DNA from: an uncultured Pseudodesulfovibrio sp.
GTDB lineage: Bacteria; Desulfobacterota; Desulfovibrionia; Desulfovibrionales; Desulfovibrionaceae
Assembly (NCBI RefSeq): GCF_963662885.1
Contig: NZ_OY760064.1
Location: 124,001 to 188,000 of the forward strand
DNA length: 64,000 nucleotides
Reading direction: 5' to 3'
The notes under the pieces were generated by a model. It was not told where the DNA came from. It worked only from the letters and a program-made list of their open reading frames with translations, and made no database searches. Made by a program: the position numbers and the translations under genes. This document shows positions 54,097 to 61,736 of this stretch, one piece after another. The stretch's first letter is position 1. Each line of letters starts with the position of its first letter.

Positions 54097-55404
54097 TTAG
54101 ATTCGGGAATCCAGAGGGACGTAGACCCTGGGCTCGCGGCCCGTGTAGATCTGCCTCGGGCGGTGGATCTTGGTGGAGCCGTCAGCGTAGGCCTCGTACC
54201 AGTGGGCGATCCAGCCGGGCATGCGGCCGATGGCGAACATCACCGTGAACATGTTCACCGGGATGTTCAGGGCGCGCAGGATGATGCCCGAGTAGAAGTC
54301 CACGTTGGGGTAGAGCCTGCGCTCGATGAAGTACTCGTCGCTCATGGCCGCGTCGGCCATCTCCAGGGCGATGTCCAGCAGCGGATCGTCGTTGCCCGTG
54401 GATTCGAGCATGTCGTGGGCGGCCTTGCGCAGAATCCTGGCCCGGGGGTCGAAGGATTTGTAGATGCGGTGGCCGAAGCCCATGAGCTTGCATTCCTTGT
54501 TCTTGACCTTTTCAAGGTAGTCCGGAATCGACGTGCCGCCCTCGTGGATGTGCTCGAGCATCTCGATGACGCCCGCATTGGCTCCGCCGTGCAGCCGGCC
54601 CCACAGGGCGCAGATACCGGCCGAAACCGAGGCGAACAGGTTGGCTTCCGTGGACTGGACCATGCGCACGGTAGAGCAGGAGCAGTTCTGCTCGTGGTCG
54701 GCGTGGAGCAGGAAGAACAGGGTCAGGGCGCGTACCTGGGCGTCGGTGGGCTCGAACTGGCGGTGCGGAATGGAGTGCATCATGTGCAGGAAGTTCCGGC
54801 AGTAGGAGAGCTTCGGGTCCGGGTACATGAACGGCAGCCCCTGGGCCTTGCGGTAGGACCAGGCCGCGATGGTGCGTACCTTGGAAATGAGCTTGGCCGC
54901 AGCCCGCAGGAAGTCCGCCTTGGAATCGATTTCCAGGAGGTCCGGGTGATAGCAACCCAGGGAGTTGATCACTGCGGACAGGATGGCCATGGGATGCCCG
55001 GTGGACGGGAACCCGTCGAAATGGTGCCGAAGGCCCTCGTGCAGCAGTTCCTGCTCGCTGAGCAGGTCGCGGAATTTCTGGCGCTGTCCGCGTGTGGGCA
55101 GGTCGCCGAAGATGAGCAGATAGGCGGTCTCTATGAAGGTGCCGTGTTCGGCCAGATCTTCGATGGGATAGCCGCGATAGCGCAGGATGCCGTTTTCGCC
55201 GTCGACAAAGGTCACGTCGCTCTTGCAGGAGCCGGTGTTGGCGTAGCCCGGGTCATAGGTGATGTAGCCGGTCTCGTTTCGCAACCGGGTGATGTCGATG
55301 GCGTGTTCGTTTTCGGTGCCTACGATCACGGGGAGTTCGAAGGTCTTATCGTCGATGATGAGTTTGGCGGTCTTGCCGCAGGCGCATTTGTCGTCTTTTA
55401 GCAT
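54097..55404 (-). CDS. gltA: Citrate synthase (Si type)
   Basis: Condenses acetyl-CoA and oxaloacetate. 435 residues from the ATG at 55404, which follows AGAGGTAACGAG; the frame is open 7 codons more. The catalytic residues of hexameric bacterial GltA are seen: His in WGRLHGGANAG, His in GFGHRIYKSFDPR and Asp in NVDFYSGI. The ending RPRQIYTGREPRVYVPLDSR is typical. The N-terminus carries CACGKTAKL, a short Cys pair of unknown use. Several Desulfovibrio species instead use an unrelated Re-citrate synthase, so the type is notable here. Confidence 0.96.
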   Translation of the reverse strand: MLKDDKCACGKTAKLIIDDKTFELPVIVGTENEHAIDITRLRNETGYITYDPGYANTGSCKSDVTFVDGENGILRYRGYPIEDLAEHGTFIETAYLLIFGDLPTRGQRQKFRDLLSEQELLHEGLRHHFDGFPSTGHPMAILSAVINSLGCYHPDLLEIDSKADFLRAAAKLISKVRTIAAWSYRKAQGLPFMYPDPKLSYCRNFLHMMHSIPHRQFEPTDAQVRALTLFFLLHADHEQNCSCSTVRMVQSTEANLFASVSAGICALWGRLHGGANAGVIEMLEHIHEGGTSIPDYLEKVKNKECKLMGFGHRIYKSFDPRARILRKAAHDMLESTGNDDPLLDIALEMADAAMSDEYFIERRLYPNVDFYSGIILRALNIPVNMFTVMFAIGRMPGWIAHWYEAYADGSTKIHRPRQIYTGREPRVYVPLDSRI

Positions 55405-55804
55405 CTCGTTACCTCTGGAAATCATACGTCAAGCCTCCCAACCGTTGTCGGGTTTCGAAGGAAATTCGGTCGTCTGGCCTGGTTCCGGTCGGCCTTTGGG
55501 GCTGGCCGAGCCTTGCGATGGAAGCTTCCGATCAAGAATGGACTTACAATCCGAATCGACTACTTATAATGAAAATGGTTACTGTGTCAAATGCCGTCTT
55601 GGGGGCTGTTGAAGGAAATACAATATTAACAGTATGTTGACAGGGAAAACTGGAGTGTATGCAATCCCTGAAATCGCTGACTCCGAACTTTCTTCATTTT
55701 CAGGACCAGGGTTGACTTTGAGAATTATACCCCTATAGGGTATATTGTAGATGCCGGAAGGATGTCCGGTCCGCAAACACATCAAGACGAGGTTGCAAAG
55801 CGAC
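55405..55804. other. Divergent region between gltA and FeS protein gene
   Basis: 400 bases. The part nearest the FeS gene holds TTGACT at 55712-55717, TATAGG at 55734-55739 (16-base spacer) and an overlapping TATACCC/GGGTATA palindrome, listed separately. The gltA-proximal part holds no element I recognise. Confidence 0.5.
55726..55744. promoter_or_regulatory. CsoR/CstR-like operator
   Basis: TATACCC-CTATA-GGGTATA: perfect 7-base arms, 5-base spacer. It overlaps the -10 region of a candidate promoter for the FeS/cytochrome b genes. The ATACCC...GGGTAT pattern is that of CsoR-family repressors, which include copper sensors and the persulfide sensor CstR. No such regulator gene is in the window. 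Confidence 0.6.
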
Positions 55805-56860
55805 ATGTCACAAAAAAAACAGAGAGCCGGGGCCATCAGCCGACGCGGGTTTCTGAAGACCCTGGGCGTTGGTTCGGCCGGGGCGCTGCTCCCCGCCGCC
55901 CCGGTTCTGGCCGCACAGGAGCGGGTGCCCGCGCCGTCGGACGGCGAACTGGCCACTCTGCTCGATCTGTCCAAATGTATCGGCTGCGGCGCCTGCGTCG
56001 AGGCCTGCCGCGAATCCAATGCCGACAAGTTTCCAGAGCCGGTCAAGCCGTTCCCGGACATGCTCCCGTCCCGCCGGGCCAAGCCCGAGGACTGGTCGGA
56101 CAAACGCGACGTGGACGATCGGCTGACGCCCTACAACTGGCTCTTTTTGCAGAACGCCGAGGTCGAGTACCAGGGGCAGTCCTACGACATCAACATACCC
56201 CGGCGGTGCATGCACTGTCAGAACCCGCCGTGTGCCAACATGTGTCCCTTTGGCGCGGCCAATAAACAGGTCAACGGCCTGACCCGCATCAGTCCGAACC
56301 TGTGCATGGGCGGGGCCAAGTGCCGGACCGTATGCCCGTGGCACATTCCCCAGCGCCAGTCCGGGGTGGGGCTTTACCGCCACCTCATGCCGAGGTTGGC
56401 GGGCAACGGGGTCATGTACAAATGCGACCGTTGCCATCAGCTCCTGGACAAGGGCGAACTGCCAGCGTGCATCGCGGTTTGTCCGGAGGATGTCCAGACC
56501 ATCGGACCGCGCCATGAGATCGTAGCCCGGGCCAAGGAATTGGCCAAGGAGATGAACGGGTTCATCTATGGGCTGGAGGAGAACGGCGGGACCAACACGC
56601 TGTATGTTTCCCCGGTTCCCTTCGAACTCATCAACCAAGTCATCGACAAGGACTCCGGTCCCGGTGCGAACAAGGGCAAGAAGAAGCGCAGCCCGCTCGG
56701 CCCCGGCAAGCCGCACATGGGGCCGGTCAAGGACGTCATGGCCGACGAGACCAATCTGGCCACTGCCGCGTTTATTGCCCCGGTGGCAGGCATCGCCGCC
56801 GGCGTGCTCGGCCTGGGCTCTAAGCTGCTGAACAAGGGGGAGGGTGATCATGAAGACTAG
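55805..56860 (+). CDS. Tat-exported four-cluster ferredoxin-type FeS protein
   Basis: 351 residues from ATG 55805. The twin-arginine signal is SRRGFLKTLGVGSAGALLPA, so it is exported folded to the periplasm. Four cysteine groups follow: CIGCGACVEACRE, CMHCQNPPCANMCP, CMGGAKCRTVCPW, and CDRCHQLLDKGELPACIAVCP. This is the pattern of DmsB/HmcB/TtrB-type electron-transfer subunits with four [4Fe-4S] clusters. A C-terminal hydrophobic segment (IAPVAGIAAGVLGLG) probably anchors it in the membrane. The next gene encodes a small cytochrome b and overlaps by 11 bases. The pair moves electrons between quinone and a periplasmic partner; no catalytic subunit is nearby. Confidence 0.9.
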   Translation: MSQKKQRAGAISRRGFLKTLGVGSAGALLPAAPVLAAQERVPAPSDGELATLLDLSKCIGCGACVEACRESNADKFPEPVKPFPDMLPSRRAKPEDWSDKRDVDDRLTPYNWLFLQNAEVEYQGQSYDINIPRRCMHCQNPPCANMCPFGAANKQVNGLTRISPNLCMGGAKCRTVCPWHIPQRQSGVGLYRHLMPRLAGNGVMYKCDRCHQLLDKGELPACIAVCPEDVQTIGPRHEIVARAKELAKEMNGFIYGLEENGGTNTLYVSPVPFELINQVIDKDSGPGANKGKKKRSPLGPGKPHMGPVKDVMADETNLATAAFIAPVAGIAAGVLGLGSKLLNKGEGDHED

Positions 56861-57311
56861 ACCCTATCCCGCCTGGATATCCCGGCTCTTTATTCTCCTG
56901 GTGGCCGCCCTGACCTTTACCGGGTTCATGCAGATGCCGTTGGCCAAGCGCTACGCCCTGACAACCGTGCCGGGTATGGCCTGGACCGGGGACTTCTTTC
57001 TGGTCCACAAGATCCACTACGTGCTGGGCGCGATCCTGCTTTTTCTGGTCGCCCTGGTCGCGGTCAACTGGCTCAAGGGCTGGAAAGACAAACTCACTCT
57101 GACCGGCCTGGGGCTGGCTCGCGTCGTGGTCGTCTTCGGCCTGGTGCTCTCGGGCCTGCTGCGCGTGTACCGCAACCTGCCCGGCGTGACGCTGGACCCG
57201 GTCGCCATACTGGCCATCGAGTGGGTGCACCTGACCCTGGTCATGGTGCTGGGCGTGCTTGCCCTGGTCGCGTTGATCCGCAAGGCCTCAGCCTATGCCG
57301 TGCGCAAATAG
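56850..57311 (+). CDS. Small cytochrome b-type membrane protein
   Basis: 153 residues, four hydrophobic segments. GGAGGGTGATC precedes ATG 56850; a GTG 6 bases earlier is less likely. His residues suited to haem ligation lie in VHKIHYVLGA and WVHLTLVMVLG, one group in the second and one in the fourth helix. It resembles cytochrome b561-like/DUF4405 membrane subunits. It overlaps the FeS protein gene, so the two are co-expressed as a quinone-linked electron transfer unit. A terminator follows. Confidence 0.75.
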   Translation: MKTRPYPAWISRLFILLVAALTFTGFMQMPLAKRYALTTVPGMAWTGDFFLVHKIHYVLGAILLFLVALVAVNWLKGWKDKLTLTGLGLARVVVVFGLVLSGLLRVYRNLPGVTLDPVAILAIEWVHLTLVMVLGVLALVALIRKASAYAVRK

Positions 57312-57340
57312 TTTCCGTCACACTCCGTATCCATTGCCGA

Positions 57341-57368
57341 AAAGGGGACCCTCGGGTCCCCTTTCTTG
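57341..57368 (+). terminator. Terminator after cytochrome b gene
   Basis: An 11-bp perfect stem (AAAGGGGACCC / GGGTCCCCTTT) with a TC loop and a CTTG tail. Confidence 0.8.
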
Positions 57369-57419
57369 TGCCCGGCAAACATGCTAGTCCGTCACGAACA
57401 CAACAGAACGGAGAGCTCC

Positions 57420-57755
57420 ATGGAAAACATATCCTGGAATGATTTCGAAAAGGTGGAACTGCGTGTGGGTACGATCGTCAAGGCAGAGCCTTTTCCCGAG
57501 GCCCGCGTCCCGGCCTATAAGCTCGTGGTGGATTTCGGTGAGGACATCGGCACTCGCAAATCCAGCGCCCAGATCACCGATCTCTACAATCCCGAGGAAC
57601 TTGTAGGCAAACAGGTCGTCGGCGTGGTCAACTTCCCGCCCAAACAGATCGGTCCCATGCGCTCCGAATGCCTGGTCACCGGCTTCTACAGCCCCGAAGG
57701 CGTCGTCCTCGCCACCCCCGACAAACCCTGCCCCAACGGCCTGAAGCTGGGATAG
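57420..57755 (+). CDS. csaA: CsaA-type tRNA-binding domain protein
   Basis: 111 residues, the normal length for CsaA. ACGGAGAGCTCC precedes the ATG. The OB-fold tRNA-binding domain is seen in FEKVELRVGTIVKAEPFPEA, YKLVVDFGEDIGTRKSSAQI, and VVGVVNFPPKQIGPMRSECL. CsaA has export-chaperone activity in Bacillus; binding to tRNA is the fold's usual role. It is flanked by terminators on one side and a non-coding, structured stretch on the other. Confidence 0.92.
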   Translation: MENISWNDFEKVELRVGTIVKAEPFPEARVPAYKLVVDFGEDIGTRKSSAQITDLYNPEELVGKQVVGVVNFPPKQIGPMRSECLVTGFYSPEGVVLATPDKPCPNGLKLG

Positions 57756-57823
57756 GAGTGCCCCCGGGCCTCCAGCCGTTGGCGAGTCTTCGAGCCTTAC
57801 GGATGAGGATAGCAGCGATCGGT

Positions 57824-57880
57824 CGGGGGAAGGGGGAGAGGGAACCCTTTGGAAAGGGCTTCCCTCTCCCCCTTCCCCCG
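57824..57880. repeat. Perfect 21-bp inverted repeat with nested palindrome
   Basis: Left arm 57824-57844 and right arm 57860-57880 are exact reverse complements, both of purine-only/pyrimidine-only type (CGGGGGAAGGGGGAGAGGGAA on the left shortened here to its first bases CGGGGGAAGG). The loop contains CCCTTTGGAAAGGG, itself a palindrome. It is far longer than a normal terminator and has no T run. Confidence 0.85.
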
Positions 57881-57937
57881 GCCCCCCCATCCCCCTCTCC
57901 CTCCTAAACTTTTTCTCGCCGCTTCGCGGGGTAGGGC

Positions 57938-57975
57938 ACAAAAAAAGTCCTCCGACTCAGCAATGAGTCGAAGGA
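57938..57975 (-). terminator. Terminator downstream of nitroreductase gene
   Basis: A 12-bp stem with one mismatch (TCCTCCGACTCA / TGAGTCGAAGGA) and a GCAA loop on the plus strand. On the minus strand it is followed by a run of seven T residues. Confidence 0.75.
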
Positions 57976-57995
57976 TCTGCTTTCCTTGGAGCGAT

Positions 57996-58139
57996 TCGGG
58001 TGCGCAGCACCCGACAGCGGCTCTCTTACCGCGTTCGCACAAGGCTTTCGAGAGTGGTGCAGCAGTGCATTTTCTTCCGGCCGGGTCAACCGCAGCGTAG
58101 CCGTCTACGTGAGGATTGGCCCGGCCGGAAAAAATGTGC
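57996..58139. other. Two hairpins, possible structured RNA
   Basis: TCGGGTGC-GCA-GCACCCGA (57996-58014) is a perfect 8-bp hairpin. A second, longer one pairs TTCCGGCCGGG (58075-58085) with CCCGGCCGGAA (58120-58130), extended outward with mismatches to 58065-58139, and has CGTAG/CTACG (58096-58109) nested in its loop. Read on the minus strand these lie between the nitroreductase stop and its terminator. Confidence 0.5.
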
Positions 58140-58164
58140 GGATGCGCCGCTATCGGAAGCCGCC

Positions 58165-58776
58165 TTACTCCAGAATCATATCATCAAGAGGCTGGCGCCA
58201 TGCTTTGGGGTGGACCTGGAGATCCGGAATGCGGTGGCCCACGGCGATCAGCATGGGGATCCAGTAGTTGTCCGGAATGTTGAACTCCTTGCGCACTGCC
58301 TCACGGTCGAACCCGTCCATGGGGTGGGTGTCCAGGCCGTGGGCGCAGGCCGCGAACATCAGGGACATGGCGAACAGGCCTGCGTTTTTGGCGGCAAAGG
58401 CCAGGGAAGCGTCCGGCGTGTCGCCGTACAGGAACTTGGTGGAGTTGACCAGATAGTCGCGCTGTTCGGGCTTCATGTTGTTTTTGAAGTGGCCCTCGAA
58501 GTTGGGCGTTCCTTCCTTCCAGCCGTCCATGTCGCCCAGGAGGATGAGCACCACCGGGGCCTCTGTGATCTTGGGCTGGTCAAAGGCGACTGCGCGAAGG
58601 GCGGCCTTGCGCTCCGGGTCGCGAAGGACCTTCACTTTCCACGGCTGCAGATTGAAGCTGGACGGGGCCATGGCCGCCTCGTTCAGAACGGTACGCAGCA
58701 GGTCCTCAGGGACGTCCTGCGTGGGGTCGAAAAAGTTGATAGCCCGGCGTCGTTCCAATATCTCGGCGAAATCCAT
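58165..58776 (-). CDS. Nitroreductase-family flavoprotein
   Basis: 203 residues; GGAGGATATTGAT precedes ATG 58776. The frame is open 28 codons further but those look non-coding. FMN-binding and family features: ERRRAINFFDP at the start, APSSFNLQPWKVKVLRD (the SSxNxQPW motif), NAGLFAMSLMFAACAHGLDT and the ending IAVGHRIPD. It reduces nitro compounds, quinones or similar with NAD(P)H; substrate unknown. It stands alone, convergent with csaA. Confidence 0.92.
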   Translation of the reverse strand: MDFAEILERRRAINFFDPTQDVPEDLLRTVLNEAAMAPSSFNLQPWKVKVLRDPERKAALRAVAFDQPKITEAPVVLILLGDMDGWKEGTPNFEGHFKNNMKPEQRDYLVNSTKFLYGDTPDASLAFAAKNAGLFAMSLMFAACAHGLDTHPMDGFDREAVRKEFNIPDNYWIPMLIAVGHRIPDLQVHPKAWRQPLDDMILE

Positions 58777-58841
58777 ATCAATATCCTCCAAGTTAGGGGG
58801 TGGGGTGAATAGTAACTGCCACCAATATATACACTGAAGGA

Positions 58842-58873
58842 AAAAAGAAAAGGCCGTCATGACGACGGCCTTT
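58842..58873 (-). terminator. Terminator after argC
   Basis: A 10-bp perfect stem (AAAGGCCGTC / GACGGCCTTT) followed on the minus strand by TCTTTTTTCC. Confidence 0.82.
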
Positions 58874-58898
58874 CATTTTGACGAAAAATAATGCTCTT

Positions 58899-59954
58899 TT
58901 AGGGCATCATCGGAGCCATGGGCAGACCTTCGTCGATGTCCAGTCCACAGATCAGATTGGCGTTCATCAGCGCCTGCCCGGATGCGCCCCGGCAGAGGTT
59001 GTCGATGGCCGACAGGACGATCAACCGGTTGGTCCGGGGATCGACCACCAGGCCGATGTCACAGAAGACGGTGCCGCGCACGAAGCGGGTTTCGGGCAGC
59101 TGTCCCTTGGGCAGGACGCGCACCAGCGGCTTGTCCGCATAGAAGTCGGTGTAGATTTGATGCACGGCATCGAGGTCGGTTTCGCCCTTGAGCCGGGTGT
59201 AGATGGTCGAGAGAATACCCCGGTCGATGGGCAGCAGGTGGGTGTTGAACGAGACCGTGATGTCGGTCCCGGCCAGCTTGGAAATTTCCTGCTCGATCTC
59301 GGGGGTGTGTCGGTGGGTAGGCAGGCCGTATGCCTTGAAGGAATCAGCCACCTCGCAGAAGAGGTTGCCCACCTTGGCTCCGCGCCCGGCGCCCGAGGCA
59401 CCGGATTTTGCGTCGATGACGATGTTGTCCGTCTCGACCAGCCCGGCGGACAGGGCCGGAGCCAGTCCGAGGATGGAGGAGGTCGGGTAGCAGCCCGGGT
59501 TGGCGATAAGCCGCGCGCCCATGATTTGGTCCAGGTACAGCTCGGGCAGGCCGTATACCGCTTCGGCCAGAAGGTCGGCCCGGGTGTGCTCCACCTGGTA
59601 CCAGGCCTCGTAGGTGGCCTTGTCGTTGATGCGGAAGTCGGCGGAAAGGTCGACAACCTTGACGCCTGCCTCGATCAGCTCGGCCGCGATCTCCATGGCG
59701 GTCTTGTGCGGCACGGCCAGGAAGACCACGTCGCATTCCTCGGCCAGATCGGCGGCGTCGGGCATGGTGATGGTCAGTTCGCCCAGAGGCAGCCGGTTCA
59801 GAAAGGGGTATATGTCGGCGAGTTTCTTGCCCGCTTCGGACCGGGATGTGACCCGGACCAGCTCCATGGAGGAGTGGTGGACCATGAGTCGGGCCAATTC
59901 CATGCCGGTGTAGCCGGTGACGCCCACCAGCCCGGCCTTGATGATCTGAGACAT
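58899..59954 (-). CDS. argC: N-acetyl-gamma-glutamyl-phosphate reductase
   Basis: Third step of arginine synthesis: reduces N-acetylglutamyl phosphate to the semialdehyde. 351 residues. NADP-binding GLVGVTGYTGMELARL, then DLSADFRI, catalytic Cys in NPGCYPTSSILGLAP, and SGASGAGRGA, all diagnostic. GGGAACGACA precedes the ATG. It lies 11 bases after a DUF1844 gene and is followed by a terminator. No other arginine gene is adjacent. Confidence 0.97.
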   Translation of the reverse strand: MSQIIKAGLVGVTGYTGMELARLMVHHSSMELVRVTSRSEAGKKLADIYPFLNRLPLGELTITMPDAADLAEECDVVFLAVPHKTAMEIAAELIEAGVKVVDLSADFRINDKATYEAWYQVEHTRADLLAEAVYGLPELYLDQIMGARLIANPGCYPTSSILGLAPALSAGLVETDNIVIDAKSGASGAGRGAKVGNLFCEVADSFKAYGLPTHRHTPEIEQEISKLAGTDITVSFNTHLLPIDRGILSTIYTRLKGETDLDAVHQIYTDFYADKPLVRVLPKGQLPETRFVRGTVFCDIGLVVDPRTNRLIVLSAIDNLCRGASGQALMNANLICGLDIDEGLPMAPMMP

Positions 59955-59965
59955 TGTCGTTCCCG

Positions 59966-60253
59966 TTATTTTGTCTTGTTAACGTAGGCCATCCGGAGGT
60001 TGTAGACGAGGTCGCACAAAAGCTTCTTCTCGTCGTCCTCCAGGCCGTTGTCGAATTTCTGCTTGAGCATGCCGAGCACATCAATGGTGTGCTTGGCCAG
60101 GTCCTTGTTGAAGGCGACCTTGCCCGTGCCCGGATCGGCGGCCTCGCCCAGGGCAACCATGGCCGAGGATGACAGGGAGTAGATGAAGGTGGTGAAATTG
60201 ATACCCAGGGGGATACCCTTCATGGGGTTTTCTCTGCAGTTGTTCTGGCCCAT
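59966..60253 (-). CDS. DUF1844 family protein
   Basis: 95 residues from the ATG at 60253, preceded by GGAGAGG; an ATG 4 codons upstream lacks a ribosome site. Features of DUF1844: FTTFIYSLSSSAMVALGEAA, then NKDLAKHTIDVLGMLKQKF, and LEDDEKKLLCDLVYNLRMAY. The helical protein is common in deltaproteobacteria and its role is unknown. It is the first gene of a two-gene unit with argC. Confidence 0.88.
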   Translation of the reverse strand: MGQNNCRENPMKGIPLGINFTTFIYSLSSSAMVALGEAADPGTGKVAFNKDLAKHTIDVLGMLKQKFDNGLEDDEKKLLCDLVYNLRMAYVNKTK

Positions 60254-60357
60254 TTTCCTCTCCATGCGGATTGAATGCGATTGTCACTGACCGATAAGTA
60301 CGGACTGGCAGGGCCGGAGTCAATAAGGAGGGTGTCGCTTTGCTGCAACCGGGGCTT

Positions 60358-60402
60358 CGCAAGTGTATGCATTATGTGAAATAACTAATATACATACTTG
60401 CG
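60358..60402. promoter_or_regulatory. Long imperfect inverted repeat upstream of RND pump genes
   Basis: CGCAAGT (60358-60364) and ACTTGCG (60396-60402) are perfect ends of a 45-base imperfect palindrome with partially symmetric TATG/CATA inside. It lies about 80-120 bases upstream of the adaptor gene. RND operons are often controlled by TetR-family repressors with such sites; no regulator gene is visible here. Confidence 0.4.
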
Positions 60403-60479
60403 TGAAGCTTGTAATGTGTGCACAATCACCCACAATGATGAGGGGTTTTTCACAACAACACAATGCAAGGTTTTTCGAG

Positions 60480-61733
60480 ATGGTAAACTCTGTTTTGCGT
60501 TCTGCGACGGTCTGTGGTGTTTTTCTGCTTCTTTCCCTGGCCTTTGCCGGATGCTCCGGTGATGACAAGAAGGCGGAGCAGGCCGCTCCCCAGGAAGCGG
60601 TTCCGATGAAGGTGGTCAAGGCCGAGACCCGCGACGTGCCCAACTGGGGCGAGTGGGTGGGGCAGATCACCGCCCACGAGACCGTCGAGGTCCGGGCGCG
60701 TGTGGCCGGGTTCCTGATCAAGAAGAATTTCGAAGAGGGCAGGACCGTCAAGAAGGGCGACCTGCTCTTTGTCATTGATCCCAAGCCGTTCGAAGAAGAT
60801 CTGAAACAGGCCCAGTCGGGGCTGGAGTACAATCAGGCTCTCTACGACAAGGCGGCCAAGGACCTGAAGCGGTTCAAGAAGCTGTTTGACGAGGGCGTGG
60901 TCAGCCGCGACGAATTCGAGAGCTATCAGACCCAGTCGGCCACCTACAAGGCACAGATAGCCGACAACAAGGCCAAGGTCGAGAACGCCCGAATTCAGCT
61001 TGGCTACACCAAGATCTATTCGCCCATCGACGGTGTTATCGGCCGTGTGCAGGTGGATGTCGGCAACCTGGTGGGCCAGGGCGAGAATACGCTTCTGGCG
61101 ACCATCTCCACCATGGACCCGATCTATGTCAGCTTCAGCATCAGCGAGGGCGACTACATCCGGGCCATGCGCGACCAGCAGGCACGGGAGTCCGGCCAGC
61201 GGCCCATCCGTTTGATCCTGGCCGACGGCAGCGAGTATAGCCAGCCCGGCCGCTTCGACATGGTCGATCCCACCGTGGACCCGCAGACCGGCACGCTCGG
61301 CATCCGGGTGCTTTTCCCCAATCCCGAGAACCTGCTCAAGCCCGGTCAGTACGCCAAGGTTCGGGTACGCATTTCCAACCATGAGAACGCGGTGGTCGTC
61401 CCGGTCACGGCGATCATGGACGTACAGGGCATGAAGTCCGTGTACGTGGTCGGCGAGGACGGAACGGTCAAGAACCAGCCGGTCAAGCTCGGCACCCAGT
61501 CTTCCACTTTGGATGTTATCCGCGAGGGCGTCGAGGCGGGGGACATGATCCTGGCCGAAGGCATCAACAGGGTCAAACCCGGCATGAAGATCAAGCCGAT
61601 CGTTGTCCCCATGGAACCCGGCAACACGCAGCAGCCTGCGGCCTCGGACGCAGGCGATGACGCGCCCGCCCAGGTTCCCGCGGAAGCCGTCCAGCCCGCT
61701 ACCGACGGGGCCGCGAAAACCGGAGCGGAGTAA
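60480..61733 (+). CDS. RND efflux periplasmic adaptor lipoprotein (AcrA type)
   Basis: 417 residues from ATG 60480. The signal ends in lipobox LAFAGC (Cys25), so it is a lipid-anchored periplasmic protein; 39 further upstream codons are open but would spoil the signal. Lipoyl halves (VEVRARVAGFLIKKNFEEGR and YSPIDGVIGRVQVDVGNLV) enclose a coiled-coil hairpin; a beta-barrel domain and an Ala/Pro-rich tail follow. It forms an export channel with the RND pump encoded 3 bases downstream. Confidence 0.94.
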   Translation: MVNSVLRSATVCGVFLLLSLAFAGCSGDDKKAEQAAPQEAVPMKVVKAETRDVPNWGEWVGQITAHETVEVRARVAGFLIKKNFEEGRTVKKGDLLFVIDPKPFEEDLKQAQSGLEYNQALYDKAAKDLKRFKKLFDEGVVSRDEFESYQTQSATYKAQIADNKAKVENARIQLGYTKIYSPIDGVIGRVQVDVGNLVGQGENTLLATISTMDPIYVSFSISEGDYIRAMRDQQARESGQRPIRLILADGSEYSQPGRFDMVDPTVDPQTGTLGIRVLFPNPENLLKPGQYAKVRVRISNHENAVVVPVTAIMDVQGMKSVYVVGEDGTVKNQPVKLGTQSSTLDVIREGVEAGDMILAEGINRVKPGMKIKPIVVPMEPGNTQQPAASDAGDDAPAQVPAEAVQPATDGAAKTGAE

Positions 61734-61736
61734 CCC

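Larger units (their letters stand above)
57756..58164. other. Structured non-coding stretch between csaA and nitroreductase
   Basis: 409 bases with no credible gene. It contains a long hairpin (57824-57880), a minus-strand terminator (57938-57975) and two further hairpins (57996-58014 and 58065-58139), each listed. Short frames crossing it have no ribosome site and follow the hairpin sequences. Confidence 0.6.

Noticed and set aside
57668..58164. Several short frames across the csaA/nitroreductase gap
   Set aside because: They run through hairpins, are rich in Pro/Arg/Ser from the polypurine tracts, and lack ribosome sites.
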